Shown here piece after piece: positions 33,429-41,939 of a DNA stretch of 64,000 bases. The number at the start of each line of letters is the position of its first letter. The first letter of the stretch is position 1. The notes under the pieces are model-generated. The model was not told the DNA's origin, did no database searches, and saw nothing but the letters and a program-made list of their open reading frames with translations. The stretch comes from Candidatus Saccharibacteria bacterium UBA2018. Lineage in GTDB: Bacteria > Patescibacteriota > Saccharimonadia > Saccharimonadales > Saccharimonadaceae. The translations under genes were made by a program, and so were the position numbers. The DNA is taken from contig DDCA01000003.1 in the NCBI GenBank assembly GCA_002335175.1, forward strand, positions 1 to 64,000, written 5' to 3'.

Positions 33429-34355
33429 ATGGATTTAATAAGCATCGGCTACGGCGTAGTCGCATTACTCGGCCTCGCCATGGGATCATTCGCTGGTGCG
33501 ACGGTTTGGCGGATTCGCGCCCGCCAATTATTGCAGGACAAAGCCGCGAAAGAGAAGCATGACCCGGCGGAATTAAAGCGCCTGCGGCCGCTCACCAAAG
33601 CAAACCTGATATCAGACCGCTCTCAGTGCCTCCACTGCCATCATACGCTGTCCTGGTATGACTTGCTGCCTGTTGTTAGCTGGCTGAGCACGAACGGCAA
33701 ATGTCGTTATTGCCATAAGCCTATCGGCCGATTTGAACCACTGATTGAAGTTGGCACGGCGCTGGCGTTCGTCGCCTTTTACTGGCATTGGGTTACGACT
33801 TTCGGGTTTGGAACGGGTATTTTATGGGTACTGTTTGGCCTATGGCTGGTAGCGTTGGTTATGCTGGCGATATTGTTCGCCTACGACGCAAAATGGTTCT
33901 TACTGCCCGATAGGGTTATGGTGCCTTTGATTGCGGTGAGCATTGTCCTATTTTTCTTTCACGTTAATTTATCAAGCTTGGGGGAGGCAACCATTACCGG
34001 TCCTTTACTGTCGGGTCTTGGGGGTATTCTAATTCTTGGCGGCTTGTACTTACTGCTTTGGTTCATCTCAAAAGGGCAGTGGGTTGGTTTTGGTGATGTT
34101 AAACTCGGCTTGGCTCTTGGGCTGCTGCTTGCAGACTGGCGATTGGCGTTTTTGGCGTTGTTCCTTGCCAACTTAATTGGCGTACTTTTTGTTATTCCGG
34201 GCCTCGTCAGCAAAAAACTGTCACGGCGGAGCCAAGTCCCATTCGGACCGTTTCTGATTGCCGGATTTGGTGTCTCCTTGGTCTGGGGATACGCTCTTCT
34301 AGGCTGGTATGACCAGCTGTCTCTCTGGCTTTACAGCGTGACGCTTATGGTATAA
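33429..34355 (+). CDS. pilD: prepilin peptidase PilD
   Basis: 308 aa. Eight membrane helices, the four-Cys zinc finger (CLHC near residue 65, CRYC near residue 95) and the two catalytic aspartates (YDAKWFLLPDR and GFGDVKLGLALGLLL). It cleaves and methylates prepilins. A TATAAT box (33415-33420) lies 8 nt before ATG 33429, which I prefer over the ATG at 33423. Confidence 0.92.
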   Translation: MDLISIGYGVVALLGLAMGSFAGATVWRIRARQLLQDKAAKEKHDPAELKRLRPLTKANLISDRSQCLHCHHTLSWYDLLPVVSWLSTNGKCRYCHKPIGRFEPLIEVGTALAFVAFYWHWVTTFGFGTGILWVLFGLWLVALVMLAILFAYDAKWFLLPDRVMVPLIAVSIVLFFFHVNLSSLGEATITGPLLSGLGGILILGGLYLLLWFISKGQWVGFGDVKLGLALGLLLADWRLAFLALFLANLIGVLFVIPGLVSKKLSRRSQVPFGPFLIAGFGVSLVWGYALLGWYDQLSLWLYSVTLMV

Positions 34356-34365
34356 TGACCCCAAG

Positions 34366-35136
34366 ATGGGTGCGAGAAACCAACACGGCTTTACGATTAT
34401 CGAAGTAATGTTGTTTATAGCGGTGTCGGGAATTCTCGCTGTCGCGCTACTGACCGGCTGGACCACTATGCTGAATACGCAGCGCTACAACGACAGCGTC
34501 AAAACTTTGCAATCTTTTCTGCAGCAGCAATACAATCTGGTTTATAACGTCGAAAACGGCCGCAGCAAGGACTTCGTCTGTAGCGATTCGTCGGTAGTCA
34601 CGCCTGACGCCTCCTCCGGCGTCGACCGAGGGCAAACGGACTGCGTTATGATGGGGCGCTACATTCATATTGACCGCGGGCTTAACGTAAGGGTATACGC
34701 GATTGTCGGCTCAGAGCCGGCTACGAGCGACGATGACGACCCAGCTATAAGCGATATCGATTCAATTGTTTCGTACCAGCCGAAGCGGACGTCTGAAGCG
34801 CTGGGACTAACCGAAACAGAGCTCAAGATTCCGTGGGAAGCAATTATCACTGATTCGGACGACGGTGCAACGCCGCAGAGCGTGGTTATCGTGGTCATAC
34901 GAAGCCCTTCGACAGGTACTGTTCACACCTATACGCGGTTAACTGGCGATGACCAATTACCGGATGTTGTAGGTGCTGATGGCTTGGTGGCGGTTGCGAA
35001 TGAGCAAACTGATGTGCCGCTTTGCCTTGACCCGGGTGCACCGTTCTCAGGTGGCCAACGTGGCGTTATTATCAAACGGAACGCCTCGAGCCAGAGCTCT
35101 ATTCAGACGACAGACAATGGTGAGGACGTATGTTAG
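34366..35136 (+). CDS. pseudopilin with prepilin leader, 256 aa
   Basis: MGARNQHG then FTIIEVMLFIAVSGIL: a class III signal with Glu +5. The remaining 220 residues carry several cysteines and an acidic Asp-rich region. A TATAAT box (34351-34356) lies 9 nt upstream, so a new promoter begins the minor-pilin cluster here. Confidence 0.86.
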   Translation: MGARNQHGFTIIEVMLFIAVSGILAVALLTGWTTMLNTQRYNDSVKTLQSFLQQQYNLVYNVENGRSKDFVCSDSSVVTPDASSGVDRGQTDCVMMGRYIHIDRGLNVRVYAIVGSEPATSDDDDPAISDIDSIVSYQPKRTSEALGLTETELKIPWEAIITDSDDGATPQSVVIVVIRSPSTGTVHTYTRLTGDDQLPDVVGADGLVAVANEQTDVPLCLDPGAPFSGGQRGVIIKRNASSQSSIQTTDNGEDVC

Positions 35137-35720
35137 GTATTTCGGCAGATCGTGGCGACACTATTATCGAGGTACTGCTTGCCATTACCATATTCAGCAT
35201 GGTCTCGATTGGGGCAATGACGATTATGAACCAGGGAACTAATGCATCACAGCGTGCACTAGAAATCACTCTCGTCCGTCAGGAGATTGATGCTCAGGCA
35301 GAAGCACTGAGGGCCGCCCAGCAGGCATACACATCCAATCCCGAGGCCGCTACATGGGCGGAAATTGCCCAGCCAACACCATCCGGCGGCTTTGATGAAG
35401 AGGGTACGTGCCCTGCGGGGCCGGCAGATATTGATGACAGTTTTATTATGGATACAAGGACGGCGACGAAAGCATTAGGGAGCTGGTTTAAGCCAATTGA
35501 CGATGGTACCGACGTTGATACGCCGCCATATGCCAAAGTCCGCTACGAAAGTGGTGAACCACGGGCCTACAGTATGTGGATTGAGCGGACGTTCCATAAT
35601 AGCAGCGCGGCAACCGTGCCGGATTCGTATGAGTTCATTGTCAAAGCTTGCTGGTACGGTGCCGGGCTCAGCGTACCGCTTCACATCGAAACATCAGTGA
35701 GGTTATATGACCCGTCGTAA
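35130..35720 (+). CDS. pseudopilin, 196 aa
   Basis: RGDTIIEVLLAITIFSM at residues 8-24 is a prepilin-type helix with Gly before the cut site and Glu +5. It overlaps both neighbours (by 7 and 14 bases), which indicates coupled translation of minor pilins. Confidence 0.84.
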   Translation: MLGISADRGDTIIEVLLAITIFSMVSIGAMTIMNQGTNASQRALEITLVRQEIDAQAEALRAAQQAYTSNPEAATWAEIAQPTPSGGFDEEGTCPAGPADIDDSFIMDTRTATKALGSWFKPIDDGTDVDTPPYAKVRYESGEPRAYSMWIERTFHNSSAATVPDSYEFIVKACWYGAGLSVPLHIETSVRLYDPS

Positions 35721-36432
35721 TCCTAATACCGGTTTCACTCTCGTTGAACTTATGTTGTCCATGACATTTGTTTCGATACTTCTGCTCGCGATTGCTATCC
35801 TTGTCCTGCAGATTAGCTATATTTATAACAAAGGGCTAACTATGAGGGCGGTGAATGAAGCTGGCCAGCTGATCTCGAGCGATATCCAGCGGACGCTCAA
35901 TACGTCGGTTCCACTCGACACCATATTTGTGGCTAAACCTGATGTTGATCCAACGGGTGGTCGGTTGTGTGTTGGTACCACGGTCTATGCCTGGAATTTT
36001 GGCCCCTATGTTGATAAACCGGACGGATTTAACGTCAACACCAGTGGGAGCCGCGATATTTTGTTCGTCAAGTTCCAAAGCGCCGGAAACAAATACTGTG
36101 AACCGGAAGATGACGGTGATTATCCGGCAATTCCTACTCAAGTTACCCAGTTACTAACCAACGGTGAAAGTAACCTAGCACTTCATACGTTTACCGTGCT
36201 CGACGAGGACGGCGACGATGTAACAGGGCAGCCTGTCGCCGATGACCCGTCTCAGCGCCTGTATAATGTATCATTGACGATTGGGACAAACGACGCTGAC
36301 TTTATTCTCGCCAACGGCTGTAACGCACCGGCGGATGCCGCAGAGAATGAGTACGCTGCTCACGACGATGAGTATTGTGGGGTCAACACGTTTAATTTCG
36401 TTGCCAGGGCAGGTAACAGAGCTGAGGAGTAA
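35707..36432 (+). CDS. pseudopilin (PilW/PilJ-like), 241 aa
   Basis: MTRRNPNTG then FTLVELMLSMTFVSIL, a canonical prepilin signal. The outside domain has cysteines (LCVGT, KYCEPE, GCNAP, EYCGV). Likely part of the tip complex that primes pilus growth. Confidence 0.85.
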   Translation: MTRRNPNTGFTLVELMLSMTFVSILLLAIAILVLQISYIYNKGLTMRAVNEAGQLISSDIQRTLNTSVPLDTIFVAKPDVDPTGGRLCVGTTVYAWNFGPYVDKPDGFNVNTSGSRDILFVKFQSAGNKYCEPEDDGDYPAIPTQVTQLLTNGESNLALHTFTVLDEDGDDVTGQPVADDPSQRLYNVSLTIGTNDADFILANGCNAPADAAENEYAAHDDEYCGVNTFNFVARAGNRAEE

Positions 36433-36441
36433 GGAAGAACT

Positions 36442-37635
36442 ATGAAGCATTTAGAATCAAGCCAGCGTGGCGCCGTCTCCATCTTCATTGTCGTGTTTAC
36501 GGCCTTACTTGTGACTATCGTGACCACTAGCTTTATCCAGATTATGCTTCGTAACCAAGACCAAGCCACCAACAACGACTTGTCGCAGAGCGCCTACGAC
36601 TCGGCCCTGGCAGGCGTAGAAGATGCCAAGCGTGCACTGGTAACACTCAAAAAGTGCCAAAGTGACTCAGCGCCAACCGTTTGCACCGGGATTGAGAGTG
36701 AACTAAATAGCGGGGACTGTGACAGTTTGGATCAGGCTGGTATCGTGACGTTCAACCCAAGCGGAGAAGTTCCGGTCGGCAGTGCAAATTCCAATCAGGC
36801 GTATTCATGTGTCAAAATCGACGTGACGACCGAATCGGTCCAGGGCTCCTTGACCGAAGAAGGTACCAAGGTAATTCCGCTGGACTCCGAAGGCAGCGAC
36901 GATGACATTACCGCAGTCGAAATCTCGTGGTTTACCAGCGACGATTTACCGTGCATACCAGTTGACCCACTTGACTTAAGCCTTGGCTGTACACCCGGTT
37001 CGCCGAGCTTTACGGGTATCAACCCACCGCTCTTACCGCCGGTGACAAGCTGGCCGGAGAACGGGCCGCCTATTATGCGTGCTCAGCTCATTCAATTTGA
37101 ACGTCAGGGCCTGCGGCTTAGCGAGTTCGACCAAACCGATACAAACAAAGCCAAAACACGGTTCCTTTACCCATACCCTGGTGGATCTACTACTGCCGAC
37201 TTTAACGACGACGACCGAAGAGACGTAGCCCGGAACAACCCCGTAATTACAAACTGCGCGAATGATTTTACAAGTGTTACGTATTTGTGTAGCACCAGAA
37301 TTACATTGCCGGACCAAACTAACCGCGAAGCTTATTTACAGCTTGCAACCTTCTATGGGGGAGCGCACTATCAAGTCCGTCTCATCGGTGACGATCCTGG
37401 TGAAGTCCTGGATTTTGACGGTGTTCAGCCGGAAGTTGATTCAACCGGCCGGGCGAGTGACTTATTCCGGCGAGTAAAGGCCCGCGTGTCGGTTAGCATC
37501 GGCGGTACGCCAGTTCAGTTCCCGAACGCAGCGCTGTCTGTCGGTAAAAGCCTCTGTAAAGACTTCTTCATTACTAACGAAGCTGCCGACTTCAATCCGG
37601 ATACCGATACTATCGTGTGCGATCCGGCTAATTAG
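36442..37635 (+). CDS. PilX-like pilus-associated protein, 397 aa
   Basis: SSQRGAVSIFIVVFTALLV at residues 5-23 is the PilX N-terminal pattern (G-A/S then hydrophobic helix, no Glu +5). A large outside domain with many cysteines follows. Last gene of the minor-pilin operon; it stops one base before the convergent recombinase gene. Confidence 0.8.
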   Translation: MKHLESSQRGAVSIFIVVFTALLVTIVTTSFIQIMLRNQDQATNNDLSQSAYDSALAGVEDAKRALVTLKKCQSDSAPTVCTGIESELNSGDCDSLDQAGIVTFNPSGEVPVGSANSNQAYSCVKIDVTTESVQGSLTEEGTKVIPLDSEGSDDDITAVEISWFTSDDLPCIPVDPLDLSLGCTPGSPSFTGINPPLLPPVTSWPENGPPIMRAQLIQFERQGLRLSEFDQTDTNKAKTRFLYPYPGGSTTADFNDDDRRDVARNNPVITNCANDFTSVTYLCSTRITLPDQTNREAYLQLATFYGGAHYQVRLIGDDPGEVLDFDGVQPEVDSTGRASDLFRRVKARVSVSIGGTPVQFPNAALSVGKSLCKDFFITNEAADFNPDTDTIVCDPAN

Positions 37636-38547
37636 TTAGCTGTCGCTGTGGAATCGTTCGTGAACATCTCGGAGGTGTTCATCTGTCACGTGCGTATATA
37701 CCTGGGTAGTGGCAATATTGGCGTGGCCTAGCATGCTTTGGACGCTCCTGAGGTCGGCGCCGTTCATTAACAGGTCGGTTGCAAAGCTATGGCGCATGAC
37801 ATGGGGGTGAACATGTTTTGTCAGGCTGGCCAGTTTGGCATATTTCGTAACCAACCGCTGGACAGAGCGGGCAGTCAATCGTCGGTAATCACCGGACTGG
37901 TTGGCAACATTGTTGCGTGAATAACTAAGAAACAAGGGTGGAAGGTTGTCTATTCGGGTAGCTAGGTATTCCTCGACATATTCGGCCGCCTTTTTAGATA
38001 TAAACACCGGCCGATCTTTTTGACCCTTACCGCGCACCATGAATTCGCGGCGCTTTGGATTAATGTGGCCACGGTCAAGTTTGACAAGCTCTGACACGCG
38101 CAGTCCTGACGAAAATAACAGCTCAATAATCGCCCGGTCGCGCAGCCCGCTCTCATTTGACGGGTCGACGGCTTCAAGCAGCCGGCTAACTTCGTCAAAA
38201 TGAAGAAATGTGACCTGTTTTCGGCTGACTTTAGGGAGTTTTATTTTGTCTGCAGACAAAGAATCAATATTACGGTCAGACAAATACTTTAAAAAGCCGC
38301 GCAGCGCAATCAAATGATAACTCTGGGTAATGGTGCTGAGGGGGTCGCCGGCGTCGTTTTTGTAGCGGTTCAACCACAACCGGTACTTGCGAACAGTTTC
38401 GGTAGAAATATTTGCTACTTTTGTGTCCTCGGTAAACTCGACGAAGCGTTCAAGATACAGTTTGTAATTCTCGGCCGTCTTAGGAGAACGTCCGCCTTCG
38501 ACCTCGAGACTTTCAATGTAATCCAGTATCAGCTCGGAAACGTACAT
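37636..38547 (-). CDS. tyrosine recombinase (XerC/XerD-type)
   Basis: 303 aa. N-terminal SAM-like core-binding domain, then the catalytic domain with Arg in SSGLRVSELVKL, HVMRHSFATDLL (H-x-x-R), His in GHANIATTQ and Tyr in VYTHV. Likely the chromosome-dimer recombinase rather than an element integrase, since no element borders it. I start at ATG 38547: a TATACT box lies 6 nt upstream on this strand (leaderless), and longer frames run into uppP. Confidence 0.92.
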   Translation of the reverse strand: MYVSELILDYIESLEVEGGRSPKTAENYKLYLERFVEFTEDTKVANISTETVRKYRLWLNRYKNDAGDPLSTITQSYHLIALRGFLKYLSDRNIDSLSADKIKLPKVSRKQVTFLHFDEVSRLLEAVDPSNESGLRDRAIIELLFSSGLRVSELVKLDRGHINPKRREFMVRGKGQKDRPVFISKKAAEYVEEYLATRIDNLPPLFLSYSRNNVANQSGDYRRLTARSVQRLVTKYAKLASLTKHVHPHVMRHSFATDLLMNGADLRSVQSMLGHANIATTQVYTHVTDEHLRDVHERFHSDS

Positions 38548-38553
38548 GCTTTT

Positions 38554-38563
38554 AGTATACAAT
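38554..38563. promoter_or_regulatory. overlapping divergent -10 boxes for xer and uppP
   Basis: The minus-strand box TATACT covers 38554-38559 and the plus-strand box TACAAT covers 38558-38563, sharing two base pairs. Each lies 6 nt before its own start codon (ATG 38547 minus, GTG 38570 plus). Confidence 0.7.
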
Positions 38564-38569
38564 GTTGGT

Positions 38570-39364
38570 GTGAGCTTCTTAGAGGCAATAATCCTTGGCA
38601 TCATCCAGGGTCTAACCGAATTCATCCCGGTATCAAGCTCGGGGCATCTGGTGGTGGCCCAAAGTGTCATGAGCGGCCAAGTAGACCATTTGTTCATTCA
38701 GGCACTCGATTTCGGGACGTTTTTTGCGTTGGTCATCTACTTTACACCGCGGTTAATAAGTTTGTTTAAGCAAGTTTTTTTCGAACACGACTACCGGCTG
38801 GCACGTAATATTTTGATAACATGTATCCCGGCCGGACTGCTCGGATTGCTGTTAGCGGATTTTATTCAAAATAGCCAAGTACTGCTGCACCCACTGACGG
38901 TAGCTATCATGCTGGCACTGGTTGGCGTACTAATGATAGTGGTTGATAAGTTGCCCAAAAAGTCGCCGAAAGAAACAGGCGCACACCTTAGTCCGCGCCG
39001 GGCGCTTGTAGTTGGATTGGCCCAAGCCTTTGCGCTGATTCCAGGCGTCAGCCGCTCCGGTTCGACCATCATTGCAAGCCGGATTATGGGGCTAAGCCCG
39101 CGTTCGGCGGCCGAATATAGCTTTATGGTATCTATTCCGATTATGTTGGGCTTGCTTGGCAAGCTGTTGCTTAAGCCGGCCGATAGGGAATACTTGATTG
39201 CCCATATGGATATTATTATCATTGCGAACATTGCGGCTTTCGTAGCTGCTATTGCTGCCATCCACTTCATGCTTAGTTACCTGTCAAAGCACGGTTTGGC
39301 CGTATTTGGTTGGTACCGCTTAGCCTTTGCGACTGTTATCGTTGCCGTGCTTTTGGTACAATAA
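38570..39364 (+). CDS. uppP: undecaprenyl-diphosphatase UppP/BacA
   Basis: 264 aa, multi-pass membrane enzyme that recycles the lipid carrier of peptidoglycan synthesis. Signature motifs LTEFIPVSSSGHL near residue 16 and PGVSRSGSTI near residue 155. GTG 38570 gives the classic start MSFLEAIILGIIQG and follows a TACAAT box by 6 nt, so it is leaderless. Confidence 0.94.
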   Translation: MSFLEAIILGIIQGLTEFIPVSSSGHLVVAQSVMSGQVDHLFIQALDFGTFFALVIYFTPRLISLFKQVFFEHDYRLARNILITCIPAGLLGLLLADFIQNSQVLLHPLTVAIMLALVGVLMIVVDKLPKKSPKETGAHLSPRRALVVGLAQAFALIPGVSRSGSTIIASRIMGLSPRSAAEYSFMVSIPIMLGLLGKLLLKPADREYLIAHMDIIIIANIAAFVAAIAAIHFMLSYLSKHGLAVFGWYRLAFATVIVAVLLVQ

Positions 39365-39388
39365 CAGTAGTAAACAAAAGGAGTGATA

Positions 39389-39895
39389 GTGAGTAAGAAT
39401 GTTGAACAGACATTGGTATTATTTAAGCCGGATGCCTTGCAGCGCGCACTAGTTGGTGAAATCCTGACACGGTTTGAACGCGTTGGTCTACGGATTGTCG
39501 GTACTAAAATGCTGGCACCAAGCCGTGAACACTACGATGCTCATTACGAAGATATCGGCAAGCTAAAAACCCGTGCCGGTGACCAGATTTTTGCCATCAC
39601 ACTCGATATGATGCAAACAGGACCAGTCATCGCCATGGTGCTTGAAGGAATCGAAGCGGTCAGTCTTGTTCGTAAGCTGGTTGGTGCTACTGAGCCAAAA
39701 TCGGCCGCTCCCGGTACCATCCGTGGTGATTATAGCCATATGAGCTACGGCTACGCCGATGATGAAGGCAAGGGAATCCCAAACCTGATTCACGCCTCAG
39801 GCGACGTAGAGGAAGCCAAGCAAGAAATTTCGCACTGGTTTACCGACGAGGAGTTGTACGATTACGAAGCGACTCACGAAAAATTCACGCGTTAA
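39389..39895 (+). CDS. ndk: nucleoside diphosphate kinase
   Basis: 168 aa, a little longer than usual because of a C-terminal extension after residue 140. LVLFKPDALQR at the start, and GTIRGDYSHMSYGYADDEGK...NLIHASGDVEEAKQEI with the catalytic His in LIHASG. GTG start 5 nt after AGGAG. It balances NTP pools. Confidence 0.93.
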   Translation: MSKNVEQTLVLFKPDALQRALVGEILTRFERVGLRIVGTKMLAPSREHYDAHYEDIGKLKTRAGDQIFAITLDMMQTGPVIAMVLEGIEAVSLVRKLVGATEPKSAAPGTIRGDYSHMSYGYADDEGKGIPNLIHASGDVEEAKQEISHWFTDEELYDYEATHEKFTR

Positions 39896-39909
39896 TTAGC
39901 CAGATAATA

Positions 39910-39940
39910 AAAATAACCTCGATATATCGAGGTTATTTTT
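39910..39940. terminator. bidirectional terminator between ndk and tRNA-Arg
   Basis: AATAACCTCGAT pairs with ATCGAGGTTATT, with A and T runs on both sides, so it can end both the ndk and the opposite tRNA transcript. Confidence 0.88.
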
Positions 39941-39942
39941 AT

Positions 39943-40019
39943 TGGTACACCCGGCAAGATTCGAACTTGCGGCCTTTGGTACCGGAAACCAACGCTCTAT
40001 CCAGCTGAGCTACGGGTGC
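39943..40019 (-). tRNA. tRNA-Arg (anticodon CCG)
   Basis: Acceptor GCACCCG/CGGGTGT, D-arm with AGCTCAGCTGGATAGAGC, anticodon stem TTGGT/ACCAA with loop TTCCGGT, T-loop TTCGAAT and an encoded CCA. Confidence 0.93.
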
Positions 40020-40030
40020 TTGTTCCACTC

Positions 40031-40116
40031 GCATCCGTAGGACGGTTTCAGCTGGATAGAGCAATCACGCTGATTATTTCTAACCGGCTTCGCCCGGACA
40101 GCTGAGCTACGGGTGC
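40031..40116. repeat. inverted partial copies of tRNA-Arg 5' half
   Basis: On the plus strand 40031-40066 is a degraded tRNA start (GCATCCGTAG...CAGCTGGATAGAGC); at 40099-40116 the minus strand holds the start of tRNA-Arg(CCG) again (GCACCCGTAGCTCAGCTG). The two face each other and can form a 10-bp stem GCATCCGTAG/CTACGGGTGC. They look like remnants of recombination at the tRNA. Confidence 0.65.
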
Positions 40117-40129
40117 GTTCTTTGTAGAT

Positions 40130-40206
40130 TGGTACCCCGGGCAGGAGTCGAACCTGCAACCTTTTCCTTAGGACGGAACTGCTCTATCCAATTGAGCTAC
40201 CAGGGC
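40130..40206 (-). tRNA. tRNA-Arg (anticodon CCT)
   Basis: Cloverleaf with acceptor GCCCTGG, D-arm AGCTCAATTGGATAGAGC, anticodon loop GTCCTAA, T-loop TTCGACT and an encoded CCA. Confidence 0.92.
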
Positions 40207-40211
40207 ACGTT

Positions 40212-40288
40212 AATAAGACAAACCTACGGTTTTTCTCATCGCGCGGTGGGACGGAATAAATCCGCCCAGACCGGCTGCTCTTTTCCCT
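40212..40288. repeat. two-hairpin intergenic repeat, copy B
   Basis: Directly upstream of tRNA-Arg(CCT). Plus strand: TAATAAGA, hairpin AAACC-TAC-GGTTT, TCTCATCGCGCGGTGGG, hairpin CGGA-ATAAA-TCCG, then ACCGGCTGCTCTTTTCCC. Nearly the same as copy A outside the stems. Confidence 0.68.
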
Positions 40289-40353
40289 GAACATCCGGAA
40301 ACACCTCTGTTATTTTATCACAATGGCTCAAGCTAATCTGCTATACTTGGCTC

Positions 40354-40896
40354 ATGGCAAAAGTGCATGTCAAAGGCGAAGCATTTGAAGGCCAGCGGGA
40401 GGGTGAAGAGCTTCTGTTTGTCTTTCGCCGCCACATCATCGCTATGCGTAAAGGCTTCTACGGCCTTCTCATCCCATTCGCTATCTCGGCCATTCCGCCG
40501 CTTATATGGCAGGACAATATGGCACTGTTTTTAATTCCCGTTGCCGGTCTGCTTTTAGGCCTGCTTATCTTTAGCTATCACTTCATACTGTGGTACTACA
40601 CCGTGTATATCGTTACGAATGAGCGTATTCGCCAGGTGACACAAAAAGGATTCTTTGGCACCGATGTCGTCGAGCTGCGCCTGTCGAAAATCCAAAACAT
40701 AAGCTATAATATACCCGGGTTCAGTGGCGAAGTTTTTGGCTTCGGCACTATCGTTATCCAGACGTTCGTGGGTGATCTTGTCATCCATCGAGCCGAACAT
40801 CCGGACAAGATATACAACAAGCTGCAAGATGCCGTTATGAATGCGGTTGAAAAACAAGGAGTTTATGAAGAAACTGAAGTTGAGGCGGGGGAGTAA
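40354..40896 (+). CDS. membrane protein with bacterial PH domain
   Basis: 180 aa. Two membrane helices (about residues 36-54 and 60-80) and a YdbS/YdbT-type PH domain (YYTVYIVTNERIRQVTQKG, VVELRLSKIQNISY, FGFGTIVIQT). A TATACT box (40342-40347) lies 6 nt before ATG (leaderless). Overlaps the foldase gene. Confidence 0.82.
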   Translation: MAKVHVKGEAFEGQREGEELLFVFRRHIIAMRKGFYGLLIPFAISAIPPLIWQDNMALFLIPVAGLLLGLLIFSYHFILWYYTVYIVTNERIRQVTQKGFFGTDVVELRLSKIQNISYNIPGFSGEVFGFGTIVIQTFVGDLVIHRAEHPDKIYNKLQDAVMNAVEKQGVYEETEVEAGE

Positions 40897-41920
40897 AGAG
40901 GCGGAAGCGCCGTCGCGAATTACTAATGAGACGGTTGCCGAACATCGCGAACAGATCCTCGCTGGTGGGCGACGATTCAAATATCCGCGCCAGTATGCCC
41001 GTCACAAGCTCGTATTTAACGCCATTATCATCATTATTGTCACGATTCTCATCGCAGCTGTTATTATCTGGTGGCAGCTCTATCCGGCGCAAAATACGAG
41101 CACATTCTTTTATCGTTTAACACGTATCTTGCCGGTTCCGGTTGCTACCGTTGATGGCGCGCAGGTGAAATACAGCGACTACCTGATGAGTCTAAGCGGT
41201 TCGCAGCACTACCTTCAGCAGTCGGAGCGGCTAAATCTTGATTCGGACGACGGTAAGCGCCAGATTGAATTTATTAAACGGCAGGCGCTCGACGGTGCGA
41301 TTGCCGATACGTACGCCGAAAAAATAGCCAAGGAAAAGGGAATTACAATCACAGACAAACAGGTCGATGATGTTATTGCCAGCAGCCTCAATACCGTATC
41401 CGGCCGCATTTCACAGGATGTTTACGATGACTCTACCCTGAGTACTCTTGGTTACACCTCTGACGAATATCGTCACATTATACAGCGCTCCCTTGTCCGG
41501 CAAGCAGTCGCCTACGAAATCGATACCAAGGCGGCTTCGGCTAAAAAAGCAGCGGAGTCGCTCATCGCGGGCGCGAAGAACCCCTCCTTAATCACTTTGT
41601 CAAAGCAGCTTCAGTCAAAGGGCTACGATGCATCAATTGGCGCATCTGGATTGGTACCGAAAACTAATCATGACGGCGGTCTGACCCAAGAAGCTATGAA
41701 GCTTAAAAAGAGTCAGGTCTCCGGCTTCTTTCGTTCGACGACCGGAGATGGTTATTACTTAGTCCAGTTGGTTAATAGTACGGATACGCAGCTGAGCTAT
41801 AACTTCCTACGTATTCCGCTAACAATGTTTAACCAGCAGCTCAAAACCTTGGCAGAGAACAAAAAGATTCAGGAATATATATCAGTCAAGCAGACCAGCA
41901 GCGAAATTATTCGACGCTAA
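40865..41920 (+). CDS. SurA/PrsA-like peptidyl-prolyl isomerase, membrane-anchored
   Basis: 351 aa. Cytoplasmic basic start, one membrane helix (about residues 57-78), a SurA-type N-domain (ATVDGAQVKYSDYL...KRQALDGAIADTYAEKIAKEKGI) and a parvulin-like region near residue 230-300. It should help secreted proteins fold. I choose ATG 40865 with AAGGAG 4 nt upstream, inside the preceding gene (32-base overlap). Confidence 0.82.
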   Translation: MKKLKLRRGSKEAEAPSRITNETVAEHREQILAGGRRFKYPRQYARHKLVFNAIIIIIVTILIAAVIIWWQLYPAQNTSTFFYRLTRILPVPVATVDGAQVKYSDYLMSLSGSQHYLQQSERLNLDSDDGKRQIEFIKRQALDGAIADTYAEKIAKEKGITITDKQVDDVIASSLNTVSGRISQDVYDDSTLSTLGYTSDEYRHIIQRSLVRQAVAYEIDTKAASAKKAAESLIAGAKNPSLITLSKQLQSKGYDASIGASGLVPKTNHDGGLTQEAMKLKKSQVSGFFRSTTGDGYYLVQLVNSTDTQLSYNFLRIPLTMFNQQLKTLAENKKIQEYISVKQTSSEIIRR

Positions 41921-41939
41921 ATCTAATAAGGAGGTATCA

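Noticed and set aside
37636..38547. Recombinase as integrase of a mobile element
   Set aside because: No attachment sites or element genes next to it; length and motifs fit a housekeeping Xer protein.
9631..40288. The two-hairpin repeat as integron attC sites
   Set aside because: No integrase of the integron type, no consistent core sites, and the genes between are housekeeping genes.
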